Counted from the stretch's first letter, positions 1-7,196 are shown. The stretch: DNA of 37,391 nt from Streptococcus suis YS56 (GCF_000440115.1 NZ_ALMY01000086.1:1-37391); one strand, 5' to 3'. Notes: a model not told the origin generated them from the letters alone. Program-made: numbers and translations.

Positions 1-35
1 ATCAAGCATAGGAATCACCTCGACTCTAGTATAGC
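1..35 (-). other. Possible start of an off-window gene (RBS plus ATG)
   Basis: Reading leftwards on the minus strand there is a -10-like TATACT, a GAGGTG ribosome binding site and, eight bases further, an ATG at 9..7 followed by CTT GAT before the window ends. This looks like the first codons of a gene that continues outside the window. Only three codons are visible, so the product cannot be named. The IS630 remnant lies directly upstream, so its insertion or deletion junction sits close to this promoter. Confidence 0.35.
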
Positions 36-329
36 AAAAAAAGACATCAAGTTGATGACTTTTTCAGTGGGTTCGTCAAAATGCTCTGCAATTTCCCTTA
101 AGAAAGCATCTGGATGTTCCTTGACATAGGCTTCCAAGCGGTCAAGCGGAAGTTTGCGAGGACTACGAGCTCGTGGTTTACGATTCAGATGTCCTTCATT
201 TTTCAGCTGTGTCTCCCAACGGTACAAGGTATCGGTTCCAATACCAAATAGGTCACAGGTTTCCTTTTTTGTGTGTCCTGATTGGACATAGGCAATAACG
301 CGTTTTCTAAAATCAATTCCGTAAGTCAT
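15..329 (-). pseudogene. Truncated IS630-family transposase, N-terminal part
   Basis: The 104-residue frame carries the helix-turn-helix N-terminal half of an IS630-type transposase. It starts MTYGIDFRKRV, has the HTH around residues 18-40 and a PRKLPLDRLEA segment, and is closely similar to the intact orfA at 1022-1351 (roughly 70 percent by eye). Similarity stops after EHFD (about position 75), and the last ~20 codons are unrelated read-through to a chance stop. The catalytic DDE half is absent, so it cannot transpose. The outer end of the element is recognisable near 370. It is a different isoform from the second IS630 copy, so it is not a recent duplicate of it. Confidence 0.8.
36..67. 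terminator. Short hairpin flanked by A and T runs
   Basis: A CATC/GATG stem with a five-base loop is flanked by a run of seven A on the left and CTTTTT on the right, so an extended stem ends in a T run on either strand. It lies at the broken end of the IS630 remnant. The core stem is short and the call is tentative. Confidence 0.3.
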
Positions 330-371
330 AAGTCTATTTTATCACACATCAAATAAAAACTAAACAACTAT
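75..371 (-). mobile_element. IS630-family remnant (5' end only)
   Basis: The minus strand keeps the terminal sequence TAGTTGTTTAG, matching TAGTTTGTTAG of the intact copy at about 981, then a -10-like TAAAAT six bases before the ATG and the N-terminal transposase half. The 3' part has been lost at about position 75. The exact boundary at 371 is estimated by comparing the two copies. Confidence 0.65.
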
Positions 372-407
372 ATCTGATATAGGAATATGGTTTTAGATTT
401 ATTCATC

Positions 408-436
408 TTAACTTTCTGCATAGAATTTGCTATAAT
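408..436 (+). promoter_or_regulatory. Promoter of the PPOX-family gene
   Basis: TTAACT (408-413), a 17-base spacer and a perfect TATAAT (431-436), preceded by TG in extended -10 position. It is followed by AAGGAGG at 455-461, six bases before the ATG at 468. Confidence 0.65.
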
Positions 437-467
437 CTAGGTAGAATTTATGTCAAGGAGGCTGCTG

Positions 468-920
468 ATGAAGACGAAAGAAATCATGGGAATTTTGGAA
501 GAGATGAAATTGGGGATTTTTGCGACAGTAGATGAAGCAGGAAATCCCCACGCTCGACCTATTCATATTACTGCTGCGAATGAAGATGGTATCTTCTTTA
601 TGACTGGTTCTGAGACTCATTTTTATAGACAGTTAATAGAAGATGGTCGCGTGGCATTGTCGGCCTTGTCTGAAGAAGAGTATCTCATCCAGGTTATTCG
701 GATTGAGGGAAAGGCAAGACTGGCAAGCCAAGAACTGCTGGACAAGGTGTTTTCGGATAATGACTATATTCAACATGTCTATAAAGATGAAGAAAGTCAA
801 AAGACTATGAGGATTTTTCAAATTTATGAAGGAGATGGGTTTTATCATAGTCTAACTCAAGGACATCGCTACTTATTTTCTATTGGAGGCGACAACGAAG
901 GACAAGCAAGAAGTTTATAG
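468..920 (+). CDS. Pyridoxamine 5'-phosphate oxidase-family (split-barrel FMN) protein
   Basis: Small cytosolic protein of 150 residues with the FMN-binding split-barrel fold expected of the PPOX-like superfamily. The segment near the N-terminus reading LGIFATVDEAGNPHARPIHI is the usual first strand pair, followed by a FFMTG strand and an RIEGKARLAS strand. Such proteins bind FMN, F420 or heme; the substrate cannot be told from sequence. An ATG at 450 would put the ribosome binding site AAGGAGG (455-461) inside the gene, so the ATG at 468 is chosen. It has its own promoter and appears monocistronic. It lies between two IS630 elements, a remnant on its left and a fuller copy on its right. Confidence 0.85.
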   Translation: MKTKEIMGILEEMKLGIFATVDEAGNPHARPIHITAANEDGIFFMTGSETHFYRQLIEDGRVALSALSEEEYLIQVIRIEGKARLASQELLDKVFSDNDYIQHVYKDEESQKTMRIFQIYEGDGFYHSLTQGHRYLFSIGGDNEGQARSL

Positions 921-1021
921 AGAACCGTATCTTTAATAGTCTGTGGCAAATTACTCGGTTATTTTATTCTTTTCATGGTATAGTTTGTTAGTTTCTATAT
1001 AGTATGTGTTATACTATACTT

Positions 1022-1351
1022 ATGAAAAGTTACGGAATAGATTTTAGAAAACGAGTTATTAATTATGTAGAGGCTGGTCATTCCAAAAAAGAAACGTGTC
1101 AGTTATTTGGAATTAGCACTAATACACTGTATCTGTGGGAGAAACAACTCAAAGAACTAGGTCATTTGGAGCGCCAAAAAAGAAAACCAAGCCCTCGCAA
1201 ATTGCCATTGGATAAGTTAGAAGCCTTTGTTAACGAACATCCAGATGCTTTCTTAAGGGAAATAGCAGAGCATTTTGACTGCAGTATTCCATCTGTTTGG
1301 GCAGCCCTAAAAAAAGTGAATATTACTTTAAAAAAAGACCACAACCTATAA
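1022..1351 (+). CDS. IS630 transposase orfA (DNA-binding half)
   Basis: This 109-residue ORF is the N-terminal half of an IS630-type transposase, with helix-turn-helix segments for binding the IS ends. The ATG at 1022 is preferred over the in-frame ATG at 1004 because MKSYGIDFRKRV matches the start of the other copy in this window. There is no Shine-Dalgarno sequence. A TATACT box lies only six bases upstream of 1022, so the message may be leaderless. The reading frame runs into an A7 run at 1330-1336 and stops at 1351 after the out-of-frame tail KKDHNL. The catalytic half continues in the +1 frame. Confidence 0.8.
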   Translation: MKSYGIDFRKRVINYVEAGHSKKETCQLFGISTNTLYLWEKQLKELGHLERQKRKPSPRKLPLDKLEAFVNEHPDAFLREIAEHFDCSIPSVWAALKKVNITLKKDHNL

Positions 1352-1370
1352 AGAACAAGATAGCGAAAAA

Positions 1371-1871
1371 GTGAGACGCTATCTTGATGTTTTAGCCTGC
1401 TTTCCAAACACCCCTATTGTTTACATTGATGAGACTGGCATTGATACTTATCTTTATCGTCACAAAGCTAGAGCACCTCGAGGGGAGAAAGTATACGACA
1501 AGGTAAGTGGACGCAGATTCGAAAGAATTTCGGTAGTAGCTGGTCAAACTGGTTCTAAAATTATAGCCCCCTTGCTTTATCATGGAACGATGACAGCGGA
1601 ATTATTTATCAAGTGGTATCAGGAGCAGCTATTGCCATCCTTGACAGAACCCCATGTCATCATTATGGATAATGCAGCTTTTCATCCTAAAAAGCACCTT
1701 GATGAGTGTTCTATAGCTAGCGGGCATTACTTTCTTCCCTTACCACCTTATTCTCCTGAACTCAATCCCATCGAACAGTTTTGGGCTACTCTAAAAAGAA
1801 AGGTGACTGAATTGTTAAGAACAGGTCGTTCTGTTCAGTCCGCTTTTGAATACTATTTTAAAACTAAATAA
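1371..1871 (+). CDS. IS630 transposase orfB (DDE catalytic half)
   Basis: This is the catalytic domain of an IS630-type transposase. With the GTG at 1371 as residue 1, the triad is D20 (YIDETG), D100 (IIMDNAAFH) and E135 (LNPIEQFW). The spacing of 34 residues between the last two is the D34E signature of this family. The frame is open upstream to 1332 and reads K-K-T-T-T-Y-K-E-Q-D, which fits directly after orfA once one base of the A7 run is skipped. The true product is therefore probably an orfA-orfB fusion made by slippage, or else the gene is broken by a one-base insertion. The GTG is only the first possible internal start. Confidence 0.8.
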   Translation: MRRYLDVLACFPNTPIVYIDETGIDTYLYRHKARAPRGEKVYDKVSGRRFERISVVAGQTGSKIIAPLLYHGTMTAELFIKWYQEQLLPSLTEPHVIIMDNAAFHPKKHLDECSIASGHYFLPLPPYSPELNPIEQFWATLKRKVTELLRTGRSVQSAFEYYFKTK

Positions 1872-1986
1872 CTATAAAAAGAGGTTTCAGCCAAACTTTT
1901 TTTGAATATTCAGAATTTGCAAATTTTTCTTGATAATTGATAAAAAATATGAGAAAATGATACAAATTAGAAAGATGAGAAAGCTA

Positions 1987-2328
1987 ATGAGAGAAGATAT
2001 TCAGATTAATGAACGAGCGTTAACTGTATCAGAACAGTTGATAGAGGTTTTGGAATCCATTTACGATCCTGAAATTGAACTAGACATCTACAATTTGGGT
2101 TTGATTTATGAGATTCATTTAGATGAAGCTGGTTTTTGCAAGGTTGTCATGACCTTTACAGATGCAGGTTGTTCCTGTGCAGATACCATGCCAGGAGAAT
2201 TAGTTGCAGCCTTGAAAACGATTGATGGTATAAACGATGCACAGGTAGAGATTGTCTGGTCTCCTGCTTGGAAGATGACCCGCATCAGCCGTCTTGGACG
2301 TATTACGCTTGGTATCAGTCCGAAATAA
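1987..2328 (+). CDS. Metal-sulfur cluster assembly factor, DUF59/MIP18 family
   Basis: This 113-residue protein has the DUF59 fold found in SufT, PaaD and MIP18-type factors, which help put Fe-S clusters into target proteins. The diagnostic segments are YDPEIELDIYNLGLIYEI near residues 26-43 and the reactive cysteine region DAGCSCADTMPG, followed by the VWSPAW motif. An open frame extends upstream to 1930, but family members start about here. The ATG at 1987 has only a weak AGAAAG upstream, so the start is uncertain and 1975 is an alternative. The IS630 element ends about 85 bases upstream and may have displaced the native promoter. A terminator follows. The suf operon at 19322-25002 makes the clusters it would deliver. 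Confidence 0.85.
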   Translation: MREDIQINERALTVSEQLIEVLESIYDPEIELDIYNLGLIYEIHLDEAGFCKVVMTFTDAGCSCADTMPGELVAALKTIDGINDAQVEIVWSPAWKMTRISRLGRITLGISPK

Positions 2329-2332
2329 AAAG

Positions 2333-2366
2333 AAACTGAGTTGCAAGAGTTTGCAACTCAGTTTTT
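2333..2366. terminator. Bidirectional terminator between DUF59 and DUF6176 genes
   Basis: A 14-bp perfect stem (2333-2346 with 2351-2364), loop GAGT, followed by a T run. On the minus strand the right arm contains the TGA stop of the DUF6176 gene (2358-2360) and ends in TTTCTTTTT, so it can serve both convergent genes. Confidence 0.85.
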
Positions 2367-2744
2367 ATATGTGTCGTTGTATTGTCTGTCTAATTCTTCC
2401 AGAGTTTCATAAACAGGCTTAGGAATCATGACAACCTGAGGAGATAAATCTACCATGCCATAGCTCGGGTCGGTGCATTCTTCCCAGTATTCTAAATGTT
2501 TTTTGTCGATATAGGATTCTGAATCTTCGACTTCAATCCCTCCTTCGGCTTGGACAGAGTACCAGTAGAGGTATTCGCGACCGTCCAGCACTTCACGGAA
2601 GATGGTTTCGACATACATTTTCTCGCCTTCTAGGGTGAGCAGGGTATCTTCCAAATGGTCATTAAGGAAGGTCATCCATTCATCAACTTGAGCTGATTTC
2701 CCTTCTTTGACTCGAAAGCGGGATAGTTCGACGTTTAGTTTCAT
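2358..2744 (-). CDS. DUF6176 family protein, function unknown
   Basis: This is a 128-residue soluble acidic protein, recognised as the DUF6176 type by the opening MKLNVELSRFRVKEGKS, the central ETIFRE...YLYWYSVQAEGG segment and the HLEYWEEC and VVMIPK stretches. It looks like a small ferredoxin-like/ABM-type barrel, but that is inference. A longer open frame reaches 2981, yet AAGGAG sits just upstream of the ATG at 2744 and the extension overlaps ilvD out of frame, so the short form is chosen. It follows ilvD by about 50 bases, with a small hairpin in between, and may be partly co-transcribed with it. Confidence 0.8.
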   Translation of the reverse strand: MKLNVELSRFRVKEGKSAQVDEWMTFLNDHLEDTLLTLEGEKMYVETIFREVLDGREYLYWYSVQAEGGIEVEDSESYIDKKHLEYWEECTDPSYGMVDLSPQVVMIPKPVYETLEELDRQYNDTYKN

Positions 2745-2759
2745 TTTTCTCCTTTTGGA

Positions 2760-2784
2760 AAACCCTGCCGCGAGGACAGGGTCG
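2760..2784 (-). terminator. Hairpin between ilvD and the DUF6176 gene
   Basis: On the minus strand an ACCCTG...CAGGGT stem with a GC-rich loop is followed by TTTT. It is short and the T run is only four bases, so it would be a weak or partial terminator after ilvD. Confidence 0.45.
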
Positions 2785-2793
2785 TTGAGTTCC

Positions 2794-4509
2794 TTATTTT
2801 TTCCCTGTACGTTCTGGTCTCCAGAAGTCGGTAACGGCTCCTTTAGAGGCAGATGATACGGTATGGGCATATTTACCGAGAACACCACGAGAGTAGAGTG
2901 GTGGGATAACAGTAGTTTTCTTGCGTTCTTCGATTTCTTGGTCAGAAACATGCATGGTGATTTCTTTGGTATCTTGGTCAACCGTCACCAAATCACCTGT
3001 ACGGAGGTAGGCAATTGGTCCACCATCCTGAGCTTCAGGTGCGATGTGTCCAACAACCAGTCCATAGGTACCACCAGAGAAACGACCGTCTGTTAGAAGG
3101 GCAACCTTGTCACCTTGGCCTTTTCCGACAATCATAGAAGAAAGGGATAGCATTTCAGGCATACCAGGACCGCCTTTGGGTCCAACATAGCGGACAACGA
3201 CTACATCGCCATCTACGATTTCATCGGTCAAGACGGCTTCGATTGCTTCTTCTTCAGAATCAAAGACCTTGGCTGGACCTGTATGGTTGCGGACTTTCAC
3301 ACCAGAAACCTTGGCAACGGCACCTTCAGGAGCAAGGTTACCTTTGAGGATGATGAGTGGGCCATCTGCACGTTTTGGATTTTCGAGTGGCATGATGACA
3401 TCTTGACCTGGAGTCAAGTCTGCAAAATTCTCTAGGTTTTCAGCAACGGTTTTACCTGTACATGTGATGCGGTCGCCATGAAGGAAGCCGTTTTTGAGCA
3501 AGTATTTCATAACAGCAGGGACACCGCCGACATTATAGAGGTCTTGGAAAACATATTTACCAGATGGTTTTAGGTCTGCCAAGTGAGGTACTCGTTCTTG
3601 GAAATCGTTGAAATCTTCCAGTGTTAATTCAACATTAGCAGCATGGGCGATGGCTAGAAGATGGAGCGTAGCGTTGGTTGAGCCCCCCAGAGCCATTGTG
3701 ACTGTAATAGCATCTTCAAAGGCTTCACGCGTCATAATGTCAGATGGTTTGATGCCAAGTTCTAGCATGCGTACAACAGCACGACCAGCTTCTTCGATAT
3801 CAGCCTTCTTCTCAGGAGATTCAGCAGGGTGAGAAGAAGAGCCAGGAATGGACATACCCATTACCTCAATGGCAGTAGCCATGGTATTGGCAGTGTACAT
3901 ACCACCACAACCACCAGGTCCAGGACAGGCATTACACTCAATCTGACGAACTTCTTCAGCAGTTAAGTCGCCATTGTTCCATTTTCCGATTCCTTCGAAG
4001 ACAGAAACGAGGTCAATATCTTTACCATTGAGGTTACCTGGTGCAATGGTTCCACCGTAGGCAAATACGGCAGGAATGTCCATATTGGCGATAGCAATCA
4101 TAGAACCAGGCATATTTTTATCACAGCCACCGATTGCGACAAAGGCATCCACGTTGTGCCCTCCCATAGCTGCCTCGATAGAATCAGCAATGATATCACG
4201 AGAAGTCAGTGAGAAACGCATTCCCGGAGTCCCCATAGCGATTCCGTCTGCAACGGTGATGGTACCGTATTGAACAGGCCAGGCACCTGCATCTTTTACC
4301 CCTTCTTTGGCTAATTTTCCAAAGTCATGGAGGTGGATATTACAAGGTGTATTTTCAGCCCATGTCGAAATAACCCCAACAATAGGCTTTTCAAAACTAT
4401 CGTCGGTCATTCCTGTTGCTCGTAACATGGCACGGTTAGGTGATTTGACCATCGAATCGTAGACAGAACTACGATGACGGAGATTTTTAAGTTTGTTTGT
4501 ATCGGTCAT
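2794..4509 (-). CDS. ilvD: Dihydroxy-acid dehydratase
   Basis: This enzyme dehydrates 2,3-dihydroxy-isovalerate and 2,3-dihydroxy-3-methylvalerate to the keto acids of valine and isoleucine, the third shared step of branched-chain amino acid synthesis. It acts in the cytosol. The 571-residue length is normal. Visible Fe-S ligand candidates are C56 (ENTPCN), C129 (GGCDKNMPG, with the metal-binding K131) and C201 in the [16 protein letters not shown] stretch. The C-terminal half has the usual [11 protein letters not shown] segment. The ATG at 4509 follows GGGAGAAG and an extended -10 TATAAT. The gene faces away from the ilvBNC-ilvA cluster and lies about 2.7 kb from it, so it is a separate unit of the same pathway. 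Confidence 0.97.
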   Translation of the reverse strand: MTDTNKLKNLRHRSSVYDSMVKSPNRAMLRATGMTDDSFEKPIVGVISTWAENTPCNIHLHDFGKLAKEGVKDAGAWPVQYGTITVADGIAMGTPGMRFSLTSRDIIADSIEAAMGGHNVDAFVAIGGCDKNMPGSMIAIANMDIPAVFAYGGTIAPGNLNGKDIDLVSVFEGIGKWNNGDLTAEEVRQIECNACPGPGGCGGMYTANTMATAIEVMGMSIPGSSSHPAESPEKKADIEEAGRAVVRMLELGIKPSDIMTREAFEDAITVTMALGGSTNATLHLLAIAHAANVELTLEDFNDFQERVPHLADLKPSGKYVFQDLYNVGGVPAVMKYLLKNGFLHGDRITCTGKTVAENLENFADLTPGQDVIMPLENPKRADGPLIILKGNLAPEGAVAKVSGVKVRNHTGPAKVFDSEEEAIEAVLTDEIVDGDVVVVRYVGPKGGPGMPEMLSLSSMIVGKGQGDKVALLTDGRFSGGTYGLVVGHIAPEAQDGGPIAYLRTGDLVTVDQDTKEITMHVSDQEIEERKKTTVIPPLYSRGVLGKYAHTVSSASKGAVTDFWRPERTGKK

Positions 4510-4538
4510 AATTTTCTTCTCCCTATCTTATTTTACCC

Positions 4539-4547
4539 ATTATATCA
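4539..4547 (-). promoter_or_regulatory. Promoter -10 of ilvD
   Basis: On the minus strand TGATATAATGG gives a perfect extended -10 (TATAAT at 4544..4539), about 30 bases upstream of the ATG. No good -35 box is visible. A CodY-like sequence matching about 10 of 15 positions lies near 4599-4613, too weak to call. Confidence 0.6.
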
Positions 4548-4627
4548 TAGATATGAAAGAAACGATAAAAGATTTGATAAATAATTGGAAATTTCCGAAT
4601 TTTTCAACAATTCATTCTACAATAAAA

Positions 4628-4650
4628 GGCACCTAAGAATTTTAAGTGCC
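4628..4650 (-). terminator. Terminator of the GT2/glycosidase/membrane-protein operon
   Basis: A nine-base stem with one mismatch (GGCACTTAA/TTAGGTGCC) on the minus strand is followed by TTTTATT. It lies 20 bases after the stop of the membrane-protein gene. Confidence 0.7.
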
Positions 4651-4669
4651 CTTATCATTTATTTGTAGA

Positions 4670-5086
4670 TTAAGTGGTTGTTTTTCGGCGATTGTTTCCA
4701 GATGGATTGATGAAAAGACCGACTAACGATAGAACTAGGAAGGCTGCGCCAATGTACCAATAAGGTTGATCTAAGGTAGTTGAACGTCCAGATAGGTTGA
4801 TAATGCCTCGGAGAAGGCAACCAGCTGTAATAGTTGCAACGCCAGAATTCCACAAATTATAGGAGAGACGTGAAAGAGTAGGTATAAGTTGTAGCAGACC
4901 GAGTAGCACAGCTCCGCCTATTAATGGTACACAGAACATATAATGCATAAAGACAGAGACTTCGCCATAGCTGAGACTTTCATAGATTCGACTGAAAATA
5001 AACAGGAAAGCTGTTATTGCTAAGTAGGAGATAAATGTTCTTGAAACTCTTGTAGTTGAATTAGTAACCGATGTAGACAATGTCAC
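4670..5086 (-). CDS. Four-TM small membrane protein, function unknown
   Basis: I do not recognise the family. The 138-residue protein has four hydrophobic segments, roughly residues 18-34, 46-68, 80-97 and 109-127, and a short basic tail (NNRRKTTT). The start is a GTG at 5086, inside the end of the glycosidase gene (26-base overlap), with AAAGGGCGG upstream as a ribosome binding site. No ATG occurs before the second membrane segment, so GTG is most likely. The overlap makes it translationally coupled to the glycosidase, third gene of the operon. It may help handle the lipid-linked or surface sugar that the operon works on; that is inference from context. Confidence 0.7.
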   Translation of the reverse strand: MTLSTSVTNSTTRVSRTFISYLAITAFLFIFSRIYESLSYGEVSVFMHYMFCVPLIGGAVLLGLLQLIPTLSRLSYNLWNSGVATITAGCLLRGIINLSGRSTTLDQPYWYIGAAFLVLSLVGLFINPSGNNRRKTTT

Positions 5087-5996
5087 TCACCGCCCTTTCT
5101 GAGATAGTATTTCCATTTGTTGTTGGGTTGTTAATAACTTGACCGTTGAAGTAAAGAGTAGATGAACCACCACCGTCAAGGTTATAGGCTGTTTGTGCAC
5201 CATATTGTTTCATGACTTCAGCCATTTGATAGAGTGAGAGTCCATCACTTTCTGATGTACGTCCATCTGAGACGACGATAATGTAGTGGTTTTCGTCAAT
5301 GATACCGATAGCAGAGCGTGGGTTTGATGCCATGGCACGACCGACTTCAGTAGAAGTATCTACGACAATTTCACCGCCTTCTACCAATGATGGTCCGAAG
5401 GCTAAGAGGTTGACAACGCCCTTGTCAATCAATTCTTGGGCAGTAATCTCATTTTCATAAATGATTTCAAATGAGCCGTCGGCATAAATAGCCAAGTCAC
5501 CGTAAGATGCATTGTCGCGAACTGTATCACGGTAGAGAACGCCGTTTTTAATAACATAACCAGTTGAATTGGCTCCGTAGTAATCACCGTTAACTGCTAG
5601 GATGGCATTGTTTGCAGCAGCTGTTTCTGAGGTTTTGGCTGTTACGTTTGTACCATAAGTGTTTTGAGCCAAGGCTGTTTTTAAATACTCTGGCGAGCTA
5701 ACTTGAATATCCGCTACATAGACAGTTGTATTGTTGGTTGTGATGGTTTCCAAGTTAATTTGGATATTGTCATCCGTATAGCTGGTATCTGTTGTGGATA
5801 CGTTTGTTGCGGTGGTAGCAGCTGTCGATGAAGATGAGGTAGTTGTATTTTGGCTACTTGCTGTGGTATTGCTTGTAGCTACTGTTGAGATGGCCTCTGA
5901 GAGGACAAAGGTCTTTAGCATAGAATAGGTAAATCCGCTGGTTAAGAGCATTCCGAAGATTGAAGCGTAAGCAAAGGGTTTTTTAAGCAATTTCAT
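5061..5996 (-). CDS. Phosphodiester glycosidase (NAGPA domain) family exoprotein
   Basis: This 311-residue protein has a short N-terminal membrane anchor or signal (about residues 8-30), a Ser/Thr-rich linker (about 40-70) and a NAGPA/DUF2233 catalytic domain. Motifs seen are AVNGDYYG, AFGPSLVEGG, NPRSAIG, VSDGR and YNLDGGGSST. In characterised members this domain cleaves a sugar off a phosphodiester. Here it should act outside the membrane on a cell-wall or glycan phosphodiester, substrate unknown. An upstream TTG at 6041 is in frame, but the ATG at 5996 is preferred: it overlaps by 14 bases the stop the upstream gene would use if not frameshifted (5983-5985), and AAAGGAAA precedes it. Confidence 0.85.
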   Translation of the reverse strand: MKLLKKPFAYASIFGMLLTSGFTYSMLKTFVLSEAISTVATSNTTASSQNTTTSSSSTAATTATNVSTTDTSYTDDNIQINLETITTNNTTVYVADIQVSSPEYLKTALAQNTYGTNVTAKTSETAAANNAILAVNGDYYGANSTGYVIKNGVLYRDTVRDNASYGDLAIYADGSFEIIYENEITAQELIDKGVVNLLAFGPSLVEGGEIVVDTSTEVGRAMASNPRSAIGIIDENHYIIVVSDGRTSESDGLSLYQMAEVMKQYGAQTAYNLDGGGSSTLYFNGQVINNPTTNGNTISERAVSDIVYIGY

Positions 5997-6206
5997 GGGA
6001 AAATGATTTCCTTTCTTTAAAAATGATATTTTTTTGAACAAACCAAGAAGCTAGGAAAAGGAAGATACCAACTGCTAGTTTGACAATGTAGAGGTTGAGT
6101 CCTAGAATTTGGTGGAAGAGATAAAGAAGCGTAGTGTCACAAAGGAAGAGGATAAGGGCTAAAGTAAAGTAGCCAGCTCCAGTACGAGTGACGCTTTCTT
6201 TATTTT
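5983..6206 (-). pseudogene. Out-of-frame 3' end of the GT2-GtrA gene
   Basis: Reading the minus strand in the frame reached by adding one A in the AAAA run gives NKESVTRTGAGYFTLALILF, then LYLFHQILGLNLYIVK and LAVGIFLFLASWFVQ, a basic end, and a stop at 5983-5985. This is a typical GtrA C-terminus with two membrane helices. It is the natural continuation of the upstream gene and overlaps the glycosidase ATG by 14 bases. The frameshift is at 6203-6206. Confidence 0.85.
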
Positions 6207-7034
6207 AAAGACTAACTTCTTGTTAAGGGCAAAGTTACAGCTAGCACTACAAATGCGTGCAATGGTATTCGCGACTAACAAGCGTGCGGCAGTCGGTAGT
6301 CCTGTTAGCATCAATAATGCCAGAGCATACACACCGTAGTCTACTAGAAATCCACCAAAAGATGCCAGAGCAAATTTGAAGAGATTTTTGTAAATGAGCA
6401 GTCCATCTTTTATGGGACGAAAATGCGAACTGGCATTATCATCGATATAAATAGTTTGAATTGGGACTTCCGTAATTTTATAGCGTTGACTTGCCTGAGT
6501 TAACATGTTCATCTCGTACTCATAGCGGTCGCCTTCAATATCTAACATGAATGGAATTAAGTCAGTATGGAATCCACGCAAACCTGTTTGTGTATCGGAC
6601 ACATTGACACCAGTTTGCAGTCTAAACAATACTCTGGTTAGTTTGTTACCAAAACGACTCCGAAAGGGAATGTCTTTGGTAAATTGACGAACACCAAGAA
6701 TCAGGCGACTTGGTAAATTCATTGCTGCGCGTGCTACCCGATCAATATCATTGACAGCGTGTTGACCATCTGCATCAGCAGTAACGATGACACCGGGCTT
6801 TCTCAAATCTTGGATGAAACTAAAGGCTGTTCGCAAGGCTTGGCCTTTTCCTTTGTTGACATCATGGTGTAGAACAATTGCATAGGTTTTGGCGATTTCA
6901 AGAATATTTTTGGATGCGCCAGTACTACCATCATCCACAACGATGACCTGACAATTTAGCCTGTTTTTCATTATTTCTAATAGTTGGATTAATTTTTCAT
7001 CTGGCTGGTAAGCCGGTATCACTACATAATACAT
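6159..7034 (-). CDS. GT2 glycosyltransferase fused to GtrA-like domain, frameshifted near its end
   Basis: Residues 1 to about 210 are a family-2 glycosyltransferase of the dolichyl-phosphate-sugar synthase type, with VVIPAYQP, VVDDGSTG and the metal-binding TADADGQH. Residues ~215-275 begin a GtrA-like membrane domain with a conserved NKKLVFK. Such fusions typically charge a polyprenyl phosphate with a sugar and move it across the membrane. Here the frame changes after NKKLVFK. A run of four T at 6203-6206 (plus strand) needs a fifth to continue the domain, so the last ~57 native residues, holding two membrane helices, are replaced by 14 unrelated ones ending at 6159. The transferase half should be intact but GtrA is damaged. 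The ATG at 7034 follows GAGG. It is first gene of the operon with the glycosidase. Confidence 0.85.
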   Translation of the reverse strand: MYYVVIPAYQPDEKLIQLLEIMKNRLNCQVIVVDDGSTGASKNILEIAKTYAIVLHHDVNKGKGQALRTAFSFIQDLRKPGVIVTADADGQHAVNDIDRVARAAMNLPSRLILGVRQFTKDIPFRSRFGNKLTRVLFRLQTGVNVSDTQTGLRGFHTDLIPFMLDIEGDRYEYEMNMLTQASQRYKITEVPIQTIYIDDNASSHFRPIKDGLLIYKNLFKFALASFGGFLVDYGVYALALLMLTGLPTAARLLVANTIARICSASCNFALNKKLVFKIKKASLVLELATLL

Positions 7035-7123
7035 ATCCTAAACCTCATTTATTTTTCTTGTTGGGACTACTATACTGAAGTTTTCTAAAATCAAGCTGAA
7101 ACCAAGCCAGTCAAGGGGGTTGC

Positions 7124-7161
7124 TTAAGTTTTGCTTAAGAAAATGTTAGGAAATAGTTAAG
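7124..7161 (+). promoter_or_regulatory. Four TTAAG-type direct repeats at 11-bp spacing (CiaR-like)
   Basis: TTAAG, TTAAG, TTAGG and TTAAG start at 7124, 7135, 7146 and 7157, each separated by exactly six bases. Evenly phased direct repeats once per helical turn are the usual target of OmpR/PhoB-family response regulators. The streptococcal CiaR box is NTTAAG-N5-NTTAAG, which the first pair matches, and the second pair nearly does. The site lies between the divergent GT2 operon and ilvB. Which one it controls is not evident. Confidence 0.5.
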
Positions 7162-7179
7162 AAAACGAACAAATGTAGG

Positions 7180-7194
7180 AATTTTCAGAAAATT
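7180..7194. promoter_or_regulatory. CodY box upstream of ilvB (15/15 match)
   Basis: AATTTTCAGAAAATT matches the CodY consensus AATTTTCWGAAAATT at every position and is extended to a 19-base near-palindrome by GG and CC. It ends two bases before the -35 box of the ilvB promoter. CodY bound here would be expected to repress the operon when branched-chain amino acids are plentiful. Confidence 0.85.
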
Positions 7195-7196
7195 CC

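Larger units (their letters stand above)
979..1900 (+). mobile_element. IS630-family insertion sequence, near complete
   Basis: The element of about 0.92 kb has two overlapping-frame transposase ORFs. The left outer end reads TATAGTTTG from 979 and the right outer end contains CAAACTTTT up to about 1900. These form a weak inverted terminal repeat (AGTTTG/CAAACT) next to TA, the usual IS630 target. The left terminal sequence resembles that of the remnant at 75-371. Boundaries are approximate because the inverted repeats are degenerate. The element separates the PPOX gene from the DUF59 gene. Confidence 0.75.

Noticed and set aside
75..1900. Composite transposon carrying the PPOX gene
   Set aside because: The two IS630 elements are different isoforms, one is truncated, and no shared target duplication is visible.
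2745..2981. N-terminal extension of the DUF6176 gene
   Set aside because: The extension overlaps ilvD in another frame, and a good ribosome binding site precedes the ATG at 2744.
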